DNA from: Pampus argenteus
Taxonomy: Eukaryota; Chordata; Actinopteri; Scombriformes; Stromateidae
Assembly: GCA_036937835.1 (NCBI GenBank)
Contig: CM072878.1
Location: 10,783,501-10,847,500, forward strand
Length of the DNA: 64,000 nt
Reading direction: 5' to 3'
Shown here: positions 40,059-51,918 of the stretch, piece after piece
Layout: each line of letters begins with the position of its first letter
Position numbering within the stretch: position 1 is the first letter of the stretch
Notes under the pieces: model-generated
Told to the model about the DNA's origin: nothing
The model's input: only the letters and a program-made list of their open reading frames with translations
Database searches by the model: none
Translations under genes and position numbers: made by a program

Positions 40059-41559
40059 CATGCTATTTTTAGTATTGCTTTGCCTAATATGTGCTGACCA
40101 GAGATACGTGCTATATTTCATACTTGCCTTATACGTGTGTATGTGTGTGCACTCTCTATGTGCGTCAGAGTGTGTGTGTGTATGTGTGTGTGTGTGCACT
40201 CTGTATGTGCGTCAGAGTGTGTGTTTGTGCATCTAATATGCTGCATAGGCTCACTTCAGAGGCGGCTTTACTACAGTGTGCCTTTAAAGGATGCACTGAG
40301 ACTGCAGTGTCACTGCTGACTGAAACTGATGCTACCGACAACCTCGCTCTACCTGAAGAGAGGCAGAAAGATGATGATGAGAGAGAGAGAAGAGAGAGAG
40401 AAGAGAGTGTGTGTGTGTGTGTGTGTTTGTGTGGTGGTGGGGAGGGGGGGTGGCTGAGAGAGAGGTGTTAGATTGAGGTTGTGTGTGCGTGTGTGCATGT
40501 GTTTGTGTTTATGAGTGGGAGACTGAGGGAAGGAGAGAGCACAACACAGGGGGTAAGAACAGAGATAAGGCAGAGAGGGTGTAGAGAGGTGTCAGTGAGA
40601 GAAAACAGTGGTGAGACAGAGAACGGCAGTGTGTGTGTGTGTGTGTGCGTGCGCGTGTGTGTGTGCCCTTAGAAAGATAGTGATGTGTGCAAAAGAGTAA
40701 GAATGAGAGAATGACAGGGAGGACAGAGAAAGAGATAAGAGGTGGAGGGAGGGAAGAATATATGAATGGAAGATGAGACTTTGATCCCCTATAGCAATGC
40801 AGCAACATGGCTGCCATCAACATGTAAACAGCTGCACCAGGCTAAACAGTGTGAAGCCTACATTTGTGTGTGTGTGTGTGTTGAGTTATAGACACCTGTA
40901 TGTTTGTATGAACATGTTAGGAAGGTATCTTAAACTGCACATATAAGTAATATAGTAAGTGGTATAAAAAATATCTACAGTACAGTATTTATATACAGTA
41001 GGGTGCAAAAGTCTGTACTGTATATAAATCTGTGCTCCAGAAGATGCGATTACTGCGTCTATAGCTCTGACTTTTTCTCCTTCACACACACACACACACA
41101 TTCAGACTATCAGTGGGTTTCCTGCATGATGCAACACAATGAAAGGAAGCTGATTATTATGGAGATTGGTAGGTGTATAGAGAGCAGGTTTCTGTGAGGG
41201 GGGGGTAGGTGTTTGTGATGGTCAGTAAAGGGCATTCTGAAATTGGCAAATCATTGCCGTGGTAAAATGAAAGGGGGAAAGCTCCCCTCTCTTCTTCCCC
41301 TTTCTGTCTCTCAGTCTCTGACCAAAACAAATATACGAGGTCAAGGTGAAGCGAGGATAAAAAGGTAAAAAAAATTATGACAAAAATAGGATAAATGATT
41401 GTTAAAGACTGAATGGTCTCCTATCCCTCTATGTCTTCCCCTCTTACTTTTAATCTCTCTATCTCTAAATTGATCTGTCCCTTTGTATATATCCAATTTC
41501 TCAATTACTTCAGCCTCACTTTTTAACTAGATTGCCAGAGTCCATTTTTGCGTGTGTGC

Positions 41560-41900
41560 GGCAGTGTGTGTTTGTTTACAAGCACCGCGCTATAAGCCCC
41601 AAGTGCCCACCTAATTGCCCCGGAGGCTCATGGTTATTTACTGTGGGTGGTTATTAGGCAGCCAGACAGAGAGAGAGAGAGACGGAGAGAGAATGTTTGT
41701 CCCTCATTAAAGAGAAGTGTCACGAGCACAAGCAGGGCTGAATGGAGCAACCGGACCACAGCACCGTCATTAAAACACATACGAACAGTCAGCTGCTAAT
41801 GAATGTGGACAGTGTATCTATGACTCATGGCATGCCATTTGTATTGGTATTGAATGACAGGCCCTGTTCCTTTTTATAAATAGTAGCAGTCTTCCCTGAT
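41560..41900. promoter_or_regulatory. candidate conserved non-coding element
   Basis: Repeat-poor island with many TAAT/ATTA-type motifs (CCTAATTGCC, GCTAATGAATG) and balanced composition among microsatellites, apart from a short GA run at about 41670-41690. Conservation is not testable here. Confidence 0.22.
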
Positions 41901-42486
41901 TCCATTGCTGTGTGTGTTTTTTTTAATTTCTTTTATTTTGCTAATAATTTAAAACTGTAATATAATTAATTTCATTTCAATGCATGTGTTTATGAAAAAT
42001 AATAACACTCTATAATAGCAAACTATTCTATTTTTATTGGCTGAATGTTATAAGCTTATATATTATCATTTACAATACCTGTACCTATATTTGGTCTGAA
42101 TTCTCCATTACATAGTACACACAAAGAAAATAACACACAGAGTGTAAACGCATGGTCTGCAACATGATGATGATGTCACACCGAATGATGTCACAGCAAA
42201 ATACAAATACAAACAGAGAATACAGAACACAGACCCTTTCTCTACATCCCTGCATCCACACACACACACACACACACACACACAGTGTAAATCGGGCCTC
42301 CATTTTCATGTGCATCATACAACCTCATATACACATACACACACAGCACATTTCCAGGAGCTCAGCTTGAGAGCGGTGTGAGAGGGTGAGTACATGCTGT
42401 TCCAGTGAACAGTATACCAAGACAGCTAACCTAGATCGGATTACACACAGTAGCTGTTCATATGCAGCTGTGTGTGTGTGTATATA

Positions 42487-42524
<38 letters not shown>

Positions 42525-42906
42525 TGACCTGCGCTTGGGTCTAATGCAGTTTGCAGGTAATACGTTTTTATTGGACTACCCAGACCAGTGTCGGTGCAGT
42601 GTGTTTGTCTAGTGAGGACTGATGCATTTCCCTCTGTGAGAGTGAGGAGCATCAGTGATATGGGGGGGATGTTAGTGGAGGGAGGAGGCTGAGAAGAAGA
42701 GCAAGGGGTTACTGCAGGGAAGAGAAGACATAGGTTGTGATGAGAGAGAGAGGGGAAGTGAGGGGGGAGAAAGAGGGAAGAGGAAAGGCTCATCTGTATG
42801 CTGGTTACTATGTGCTGCTTGTTTGATCTGGAGGGAGTACTTAGTGCTGGATGGTAGGATGCTGCAGAGAGGCACAGGCAAAAATAAGGTTCCTGTTCCT
42901 TCCTGC

Positions 42907-42910
<4 letters not shown>

Positions 42911-42959
<49 letters not shown>
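42911..42959. repeat. (TG)n microsatellite
   Basis: Uninterrupted TG run of about 24 units; another similar run lies at about 42490-42523. Confidence 0.95.
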
Positions 42960-42960
<1 letters not shown>

Positions 42961-43102
42961 TTAGGTGTGAGATGTGTAGGGTGTAGCACTGCTCATTTTA
43001 AGGATCTGGCTGCCATCCAGTTCTGTGCTGTTCATCAACTGTCCTTCATTTCTCTCATCCTCTTCTTCCCATCATCAGTACCTTCTGTCCTTCCTCACCC
43101 AT

Positions 43103-43238
43103 CTCTTCTCTTCTCTTCTCTTCTCTTCTCTTCTCTTCTCTTCTCTTCTCTTCTCTTCTCTTCTCTTCTCTTCTCTTCTCTTCTCTTCTCTTCTCTTCTC
43201 TTCTCTTCTCTTCTCTTCTCTTCTCTTCTCTTCTCTTT
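43103..43238. repeat. (TTCTC)26 pentanucleotide array
   Basis: About 26 perfect TTCTC units, pyrimidine-only on the + strand. The repetitive Ser/Leu/Phe and Glu/Arg/Lys open frames on the two strands are repeat artefacts. Confidence 0.97.
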
Positions 43239-43825
43239 CATCACTGAGGAGTATTTCATCAAATCAAATGTCTCATTAGCTGAATATATCATGTGTGTAA
43301 AAGATCAGTTATAAACACATTTGCATGTATACATACTAATAAGCGTATGTGCGAGTATGAAGGCTAACAGAGGCGTAACTGTGGGTGAATGCTTTTTGTC
43401 TAAAGATTATTTATTCAGTTTACGAGACTGACAGCTTGTTAGCAGAATACACCTGTTGGCACTGTGTTAGCAATTGCTCAATATTCAAATTCAGAAATCA
43501 CACATCTGCTCCAATGGGAAATGACACATCCAGGTACATATTTATTAACTCCACATGCTAACGATACTGTGTAATCATGGCTTTCACTCAGCATCAGAAA
43601 GGAGAGTAATTTTGCTTGTGATTACTGTTACTTCACTCCCACTTTCCCTTTTTACAAGCATATGGAGAATGATATATGCTTATTATTAATAAAGTTTTTG
43701 GGTGAGTGTGCAGTTGCAGGGCAAAGTTTTATTCGCCTGCACAGCTGTTCAGCACTATAACCAGGAAGCAAGGCCGTAATTTTAGTTTGAGTGTACTTGA
43801 GAGTTAACTTGAGAGTGTATACAAA

Positions 43826-43827
<2 letters not shown>

Positions 43828-43866
<39 letters not shown>
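43828..43866. repeat. (TG)n microsatellite
   Basis: TG run of about 19 units, followed by purine-rich sequence. Confidence 0.94.
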
Positions 43867-43867
<1 letters not shown>

Positions 43868-44249
43868 ACATTAAGAGAGAAGAAACACATTTGGCAAAGG
43901 GGGAAGAGAGATTACAGACAGATAGAGAGAGAAATGAAAAATCACACGAGAAGGAAAACAAGAAGTAATAAAGTGAATGAAAAGGATCAGGGAGATGTAG
44001 AGGGAAAGATAGACAGATCGGAGGATAACAAGTATACAGAAAGTGTGTGCGGTGGGAATAGGCAATTGTCAAAAAATTGTACTGGAACCAGAAATTTTGT
44101 CTATTCTGTTCTGAACATGCCGCAACAACAGCACAAAAGTTTCTACCCACCTACACCTCTCCTGTGCCTTCAAACAGCTGCTGGAGTTACATAAACGCTT
44201 GGGAGAAAAAGCGAGATCAGAAAAATAGAGACAGATAAAGGAGTTTGGG

Positions 44250-44304
44250 TTTTTTGCAATATTGTCGTTGTGACATTCGTGCCAATAAAGCAAATTCGAA
44301 TTTG
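44250..44304 (+). mobile_element. possible 3' tail of a fish LINE-like retroelement
   Basis: Contains GTGCCAATAAAGCAAATTC followed by GAATTTG, resembling the AATAAAG + GAATTT tails I recall from L2/CR1-like elements in fish. No reverse-transcriptase frame is visible upstream, so at most a truncated tail. Recognised from memory only. Confidence 0.3.
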
Positions 44305-46675
44305 TTACAGAACATGTCCTCTGCCATGACATGATACAGAACACGCACCTATACTCACCTAAACATAGCCTGAATAAGCATCCACATGCAAGCAAACACA
44401 AACACTGTTTTGTTGCGTTTCTTTGGAACGGCTGGTATGTCTGCGACACAATGGCACTCATAAAACGCTACTGTTGTGACGTAAGAAAGACAAAGAGACA
44501 TAGAATAAACAGAGGAGAACCCTGTGACCCCAACTGAGCTTTGTTGCATAAAATAACAAGGACAAGTCCAGAGAGGAGGGCGTGTTAGAGAACACGGGGA
44601 GTCATAAATGGATTTGGATTTGTTGTGAAATTATATTGTTAAACCTCTTCATACCCCCACATGCTGCGTAACAGATAAATGTGTAACTAAGGACTTCATG
44701 CTGAAGAGTATCCATCCTCTCGGCAGGTTTAAGGTCAGTGGGCAGCACAGCTCAGGTGTACAAACATTCTTCCAATACATAATATGTAATTATCTTTCTT
44801 TGACCTTTGACCTGTCGTCTCGCTCACAGCACAGTATTACGAACCAAAAGACGTTGAAGAATCTCTCGAGTACCCATTGAGTACATTAGCCATACCCGAT
44901 AGTCAGTGCTGTTGCTAGGTTGTATATGTGCGTGCCTGATTGTGTGTGTATGTTTTGCTTGACTGGCTCCATGCTACGGACACAAAGTGAGTTCTCTGCC
45001 TGTGAATTAGCTTCCATAGCAACCGGTGCCACACAGCCAGGCAGGCAGGCAAGCAGTGAAGTGAATGAACTCTCTCCTTGTGCGCTCTAAAAAGTGCATG
45101 GCACAGGCCTGATGCCAAATGTGGGTACGGTTGACACGTTGGCATGCTGACGGGTACAGACAATGGGGCGTTGCTGTGGCGATGGGAGGGCTGGTTGTAA
45201 AGGGGTTTAACAATGTGCATTGGTATGTGGATGGCAGACAAAGTCAAAGGCAGCGTTCAGTGTGATAATAGAGCCTCAGTTTGTTTTCATACTGATTCTC
45301 TTCCTCCATCGCTATTTTTGTTTGCTGCGCAGCATCTCTCCACTTTTCATCCTCTGTTTGCTTTCTTCTCTTATCTCTCTCTCTCTCTCTCTCTCACTCT
45401 CTGTTTGCTTTTCTCCTCTCTTCTCTCTCTGTGTCTCTCTGAAAAAGAGGTTGCGGCATTGCAGAGGTGGGTGTAATGCGGGGGCAGAGGAGATTTTTTT
45501 TTTTTTTTATCACAGTGTTATTGTCAGAGCTGGCCCATCACCTTGGATACACACACATATGCACCCCCACACATACACACCTCAGACGTCAAACACGCGT
45601 CAAATGCTAATAACAACAGTCAGGGTTTGGCACAAAGCAAAAAAAAGCCCTTAGAAACTGGGCAGTACACAACTCACATGGTGAGCTGCGCTAAATCAAC
45701 CAAACTCTTCCAAGAACAAAACACCAAGTGAAAACACATAATGGCACAGACGTCAGAGACAGACTTTATGTTGGTTTGTGATCTAGATCCCCAAGGTGTG
45801 CCGTTCAGCCACCCAGACATGTGTGTGTGAGCAGGCGCATAGTCAGGATCTGGCTAATTGCTAATGTTCTCATGCAGAGAAAACATGAGGGAGATGCTAA
45901 TGACCGCTCTCAATCAGATGTCTATCGACTGACCTAGCCGTAGCCATGGTAGCCAGGATGAGAGCGCACACATACTCACATATTCATACACAAAACACGG
46001 TCACCTAAGGCTCAGATGAGGGATAAACCTAAGCGAAAATTTGAAATTAAATTATAATTTGATATCATCAATTATCTCACTGGTTAGGATTTATTTCCGC
46101 TGTGGTGAGCAAAACATAATGAATGCTGAGGGAAGAGCTGCCAGACTATTCTCTGCTTTAATATTACTTTATTGTACCTATCATCTCTTTAGTGGAGATA
46201 AAACCATGTGAGTAGGGCCTTTACACAAAGAGGAGGAAAAAGAAAAAGAAAGGGAGAAAGAGAGTGAAGGGCGCTAGTAGAAGCACCTGGGAGAGAATAT
46301 GAGTGATCAATCACATGTGTGTGCACATATCTACACTTAGAGAAACATACACATGCACGAACACACACACACACACACACACAGGCCGATATGCGCAAAG
46401 CACAGCTGGGCTGCAGAGAAGCCATCTGTAATGCCACAGTATAGTGTGTACAAGTGTGTTTTCTGTGTGTGTATGTGTGTGTGTGTGTGGGGGGGAGTTT
46501 GCATTTGCTTGCATGTTTGTATGTTTGTGCCTGCAAGCATGTGCATGCAAGCAAAATCAAGATCAAGTTCCAATTCACTCAATGGTGTCTCTCTTCATGA
46601 TGGAGGAACACACGCTTGAATTTACATGCATACACTCTCTTTCGCCAACACATGCATGTTCACTAACCCATACCA

Positions 46676-46706
<31 letters not shown>

Positions 46707-48399
46707 GACTCATACATAAGCATTGACTCTCACCTGCAGCTATAGGCTACATAGCAATGCATACTAAAAAGACCATGGAGGATAGAAGAGGGGCAAGAGG
46801 AGAGATGAGAGATGGATCAGACACGCAAGGGATGGTTGGGGGGTTTGTGTGAGGAGTTTGCACGGCCTGAGAGATCTGTAATGAGATCTCTGTGAGTCAG
46901 ACAGGATGCTACACTTTACCTATTCGAGAACAAACAAGAGAAGGAATGTATTAGAATACATTACCTTTGCTGGCTTATACCAAAATCAGTGTCAATGTTA
47001 TTAGCATGAAGCATCTAATACTCTTGCACACATCAATCTTCTTGAAAAACAGCTAACCTGCTCATGGTAAGTGGTGGAATTAGTTAATGCTGGCAACAAT
47101 TGTCAGCTACCTAAGAACTTTTCCCCCCAGGCATTAAAATGTAATAGGTTAGCGTTGACTCACTGTTGCTTTAAGCATGTTAGCTTGTATCTTAGTGAGT
47201 GAGTCACAAGCTTTACTGGGAAAAGCCACAGCATAAATTTAAACATCAGAGCAGTCAACGAACCGTGGGCTATCTCCATGGCCATATTTTACACACACAC
47301 TTCACACACACACACACACACACAGAGAACAGGAGTACAGATGAGCTGGTGCATCAGATGTATGTTTAAAGGACAGGATGGTTGATTTTCTTTATTTTTT
47401 TTCAACAAATTCTGTGAAAAGACCAAAACCAACAATGATTTGATTCGATTGTAATTCTCTGTGTCAAGAGTGCCACCGCTGTCCAAAAAAGGCCACTAAA
47501 AAAAGGCTGCATTGTTGCATTGGGTGACATGTCACTTCATTAGCATGAACACGTCCCTGCATTTTGAGCCCATCTCACATACACTGTACTGCTGCTGGAA
47601 ATGTTAGTGTGTGTTGTAATCCGCAGCTAAAAATAATCCTCAACAAACATTTGCTAAAAACTATGGTTCCCGGCAGTTTTAGGAAATTATTAAGCCTTTT
47701 TTTTTTAATACATAAAATGTTATATTTGTGAGCCAGTTTCAAAGATTTATGTCTTCAGTAGGAACAAATGAGCTTGAGGCTTAGTGCTACAGGCAGGGTA
47801 GGTAAGTCAGAAATGCTGTGTTCACATCATACCATTTAGACCATAACTACTATACGAGCGCGTGAGTCGGAAAATATGTCCGTGTCAACCCTGTTATTCT
47901 GAGTCAAAGATATTGGGAATTTCTGACGGCGATAATATCTCCCACTTGGTGAAAAGGACTAAAAGACAGAAATGTCAACAAACCTGGCTGCAAAGCCTCC
48001 ATCAGAGAGCGGGAAAGAAAAATTCAATATTGACACTAATACGATCGACTGAAGTACTTTAAAAGAAAGCTACGGAAAGCTTGTTTGTATCTGGTTTCAC
48101 CTGTTAATGAGCCACTACAAACATAGATAATTTGGGCTATTTGAATGATGTGATTTCAAGGCTGGTAATGGCCGTAAACCATCTTGGCTTGTGAACATCC
48201 CCAGAAGTCAGAATAACAAGAGGTTTTAAAGTTCAGCCAATTCTGTCAACTGCGTGAATGCAGCAAAACAGACACGCTGTTGGCTTTGCCAGTATATTAA
48301 GAGCAAGATGACTATAAGTCATTTTAAGGTAGTTGTATTTATACTTTTTTTTTATTTGTAGCCTGTATCTTCTCACAAGGGAAAGAAATAGGATACACA

Positions 48400-49030
48400 C
48401 ATCTCTCCACATCCTCCATCCTTCCCTGTATCTCCACCTCTTCCCCTTAACAACTCCATCTTTCAATTTAGCATTCTTCTTCTCTTCCCTCCTCCTCCCT
48501 TCCTCCTTTTAGTTACCCCGTCTCACTCTCTTTATCTTCTCTCTTAGCGCTTTCAGTCTTTCACTGTTTCCCGATGCCTCTTCCGTTACACATCTTTCTC
48601 TCTCCAGAATCCCATTCTTTAACCTTTTATGCTCTTCCTCCTTTTACCCGCCTCTTTTTTTTCACTCCCTTTCCCTCGCTCATGTACGCAGACATTTCTC
48701 TCTCTCGCAGTGTGTCTCAGCTCTGTTTTAGTATTTCCATCATTCTCTCCGCCGCCCTGTCAACATCTACACCACACCTCCTCCCTCTCTCCCATAATCC
48801 TGCCTCTTTTCTATTCCCGCTTCATCCCTTTTTCCCTTCCGCCTTTTTCTATCCTCAACTCACATCTGCTAGTCTAACACCAATCTTCTTCCTTTTCAGC
48901 ATCCTCCCCTCACCCCTATTACACTTCATTATTGGGTCTGTTCTTTTTTTTTTATCACTCTTCCCCTTTACCGCCCCTCTATCTCACTTTCATGACACAT
49001 TATTACATATTCCTGCCTCTTTCAAGTATA
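48400..49030. repeat. pyrimidine-rich block
   Basis: About 600 bp dominated by C and T on the + strand without a fixed unit. The 164-residue frame at 48574-49068 is a Ser/Pro/Leu/Phe product of this bias and not a credible protein. Confidence 0.7.
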
Positions 49031-50235
49031 GACACACACACACACGTGCACGCACCTTTCTCTGTTAATATATTCAGCGTGCATAATGTCATCGTCAAGG
49101 TTAACAGCTGAGGTGCTAATGATGAAATGATCTGGGGGGTTTGTGGGTAATGTAGGAAATAAACTGTGTTATGAGTACTCTTACTGATTAGTGAGAGTTC
49201 AGGTATTTTTTGGGGTGGAAATGTATATTTAATGGTTATGATGCATCATTGAGGAAATTATTGAAGGATAATTGACAGTCCTCTTATCAAATAGTAATTA
49301 TTGTCACGAATGTTTGGAACTGAAGGCAATCAACTGAAGAGAATTTCATGCTGTTTTAGCCGCAGCCTTCTATCTTTGTCCCTTCGTTTATGTTCATTAA
49401 TGTGAAGAGCCACCATTGTTCCATGGATAATTCATTGACATGCATGGCAGCAGTGCCCGTGTGTTTGTTTGTGTGTGTGTGTGTGTGTGTGCAGTGTGTA
49501 TATGTTCGCTATGGAGGACGAACAGATGCAAAAGGCATGACAGGAAAATAACCTTCCCTCCCTCATCTGTTGCAATGACAAGACGCCACTCTTGCACTCC
49601 TTCCCCCTCTATTTTTATCATCTTTACACCCCCCCCACCGTGTCTATTGCTCCCTCCATCTCTCTCTCTCTTCTGTCTGTCTCACACTTTCTCAGTCTCT
49701 CTGTCCTTGGGTGTCTGCAGCCAGCTGTGTCTTAGGGCCATTAGTGCCCCCCCACCTTTCCATCCATTTTCCCCATCACTGATTCCTCCAGCAAACTCTA
49801 CCCCCTCCCCCATCCTGCTCTTACTCCTCCTCGTCCTACGCCTCCTCTCTTCACACTCCTCTGTCCCTGTGACCACTGGGGCTCCATTGTCACAGCGACC
49901 GCTGATAACGGTCTCATCCTCGGTCTGGCATTCCGTTACGCCACTGCACCAAAATCTGACAGCTGTATGCAGACATGTCCGTAAACAGCCGAATCAGAGA
50001 CGGATATGAACACACTTTATAAAGATAATGCTATTGCAACATGCCCACACCCACATACACCCGTACTCCACAAAATCTACACAGTCAGCATCTTCCCCCT
50101 CTCTGTTTATGTAAACATCCTGTTGTGCTGCTAGCCTCTTACAGCTGCTCCCGTTATGAAAAGTTATTGCACTGCATAACGTATTGCCACTCATTTCTCC
50201 ACACACCTAACTCACTAATCATAATAAAACTGTGA

Positions 50236-50451
50236 TTGATCCACTTTTCCCGGTGGCATGATAGTGCTAAGATGGAGCTTGGCCTTCAGACGTACAGTGG
50301 AGGAGAGAGCACTTTCAGAAAGTGGGCCACGGGTACCGCGTCCCTGGTATCTGTACGGTCAGCAGAAGATGTTCGTGCCTGGGCACACGTGGAGGACGAT
50401 TGCTGGTTTCCATCCTCTTTTTCAAATTACTTAAAGGCAGTACAGGAATAG
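50236..50451 (+). other. unique open frame, coding status unclear
   Basis: 71-codon frame from ATG to TAG in one of the few non-repetitive, CpG-containing stretches downstream of fam20c. The predicted peptide (with FRKWATGTASLV and HVEDDCWFPS) has a mixed, protein-like composition but matches no family I know. It could be a short exon, a transposon remnant or chance. Confidence 0.2.
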
Positions 50452-50823
50452 AATTACTGTAGTTTATTTTGTAGCTTATGTTTATTTTAAAATGAGATTG
50501 AATTGGGGGAATGTCAGATTTTGGTTAATTGGAAAAAAAAATTAAGATATTTCTTCATTATAACTATCTCAGTATATCTCTGACTTTTGAGACATTTCTA
50601 TGTCTCTCACACACTCTAATAAGAAGAGATGACACTACACTAGAGTTCAAATGAGTACAACAGAATAGTCTAAAATATTTTTTTTGGAGAAGGGGAAAGG
50701 TTTTCTGAATTGTGTCAATTTCTGTCTTTTAGTCAGAGTGTTTCCCTTCATATCACTTTCCTTCTCCCTTAAATGGTTTCTGTGTGTGTCTACATATTCT
50801 TTATTTGTGTATTCGTGTGTTTC

Positions 50824-50825
<2 letters not shown>

Positions 50826-50859
<34 letters not shown>
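50826..50859. repeat. (TG)n microsatellite
   Basis: Uninterrupted TG run of about 17 units. Confidence 0.93.
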
Positions 50860-50861
<2 letters not shown>

Positions 50862-51887
50862 TGTGGTAATGGAAGTGTTGGGAAGGGGGCATTGAATGTC
50901 ACTGACAGCTTCAACAGCAAAATGACGGCTGTCTTTGTCACTGCCCCTGACACCCACACAAACACATATGCACATACACACACACTGTCTCTCACAATCC
51001 ATTTTAGTTCCCTTTTAACCACTGGAGGACAATAAAAATGGGTCGCTCGAAAAGAGGGGGGCAGACACGGTGATGTACACAAAATGATGGCCTATTGCAT
51101 CATCTGCATCCCTCTTTTCCTGTCAGCTAACACCACCACCCCTCCTCCTCCTCCTTCTCCTTCTGTCCTTCCTTCCTTCCTTCCATCCATTACCCATATC
51201 TCCCTCCTCCCCTTTCAAACCACTCTATTGATTGAGCCATTCAATTTCCGGCTGTAATTCAACTACACTGTTGCACTTGAATATGTAAATGAGCCCATGG
51301 GGGTTGCCGGTACTGTTGTTGTCATGGAAACCTCTCATCAAACACGCAGACACACATAGAGGATGGTCTCACACATGCAACTGCTGCTTCCTTTGGGGTT
51401 AGGAAGGAAGGACAAGGTGAAATGTGTGTGTGAGTGTGTGTAGATGAGTGTCGTGCTCATGTGAAACTGAAACTTTGACAGTGGCGTGAGGGGTTTGCCG
51501 GGGCTGAAATGACCTCACTGTACACTTGGGAGTGTGTGTGTGTGTGAAGAGAGAGAGAAATACCAAAATACCGTATGCGTCCACTGTCTGGCTTCATGCT
51601 CTTTAAAGACTCCCTCCCTCACCTCCCTTGAAAATCCGCCCTCCCTGCCCCTCCCCCTTTCCCCATCTCTCCCTCATTTCCTTCTCTGTCTCCCTCTCTC
51701 CCCTCTCACCATGTTTGTGCAGCCCTCTAATCGCACTGACAGGAGAACAGCACTCTGTGTGGCTTCTGCCACCATGCATGCACTGAAACACACACAACAT
51801 AAACGCATCATAAACACATGCAGAATTAATACACTCTGCATGTTTTCTCTTTCTCGAACACACACACCAGCAAACTCCCAGACACAA

Positions 51888-51918
<31 letters not shown>

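Larger units (their letters stand above)
39400..48400. other. region with no recognised gene
   Basis: Either intergenic DNA or a long first intron of a neighbour. Contains (TA)n at 40031-40058, many TG/CA runs, the TTCTC array at 43103-43238 and unique blocks at about 41560-41900 and 45820-45960. Open frames are low-complexity or antisense to repeats. Confidence 0.6.

Noticed and set aside
42967..43314. Ser/Leu/Phe repeat protein
   Set aside because: Translation of the TTCTC array, open in several frames and both strands.
48574..49068. 164-residue open frame
   Set aside because: Lies in a pyrimidine-rich block where stop codons are rare; composition is all Ser/Pro/Leu/Phe and no domain is visible.
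49440..50009. 189-residue open frame
   Set aside because: Begins in a TG repeat and continues through pyrimidine-rich DNA; no recognisable domain or splice context.
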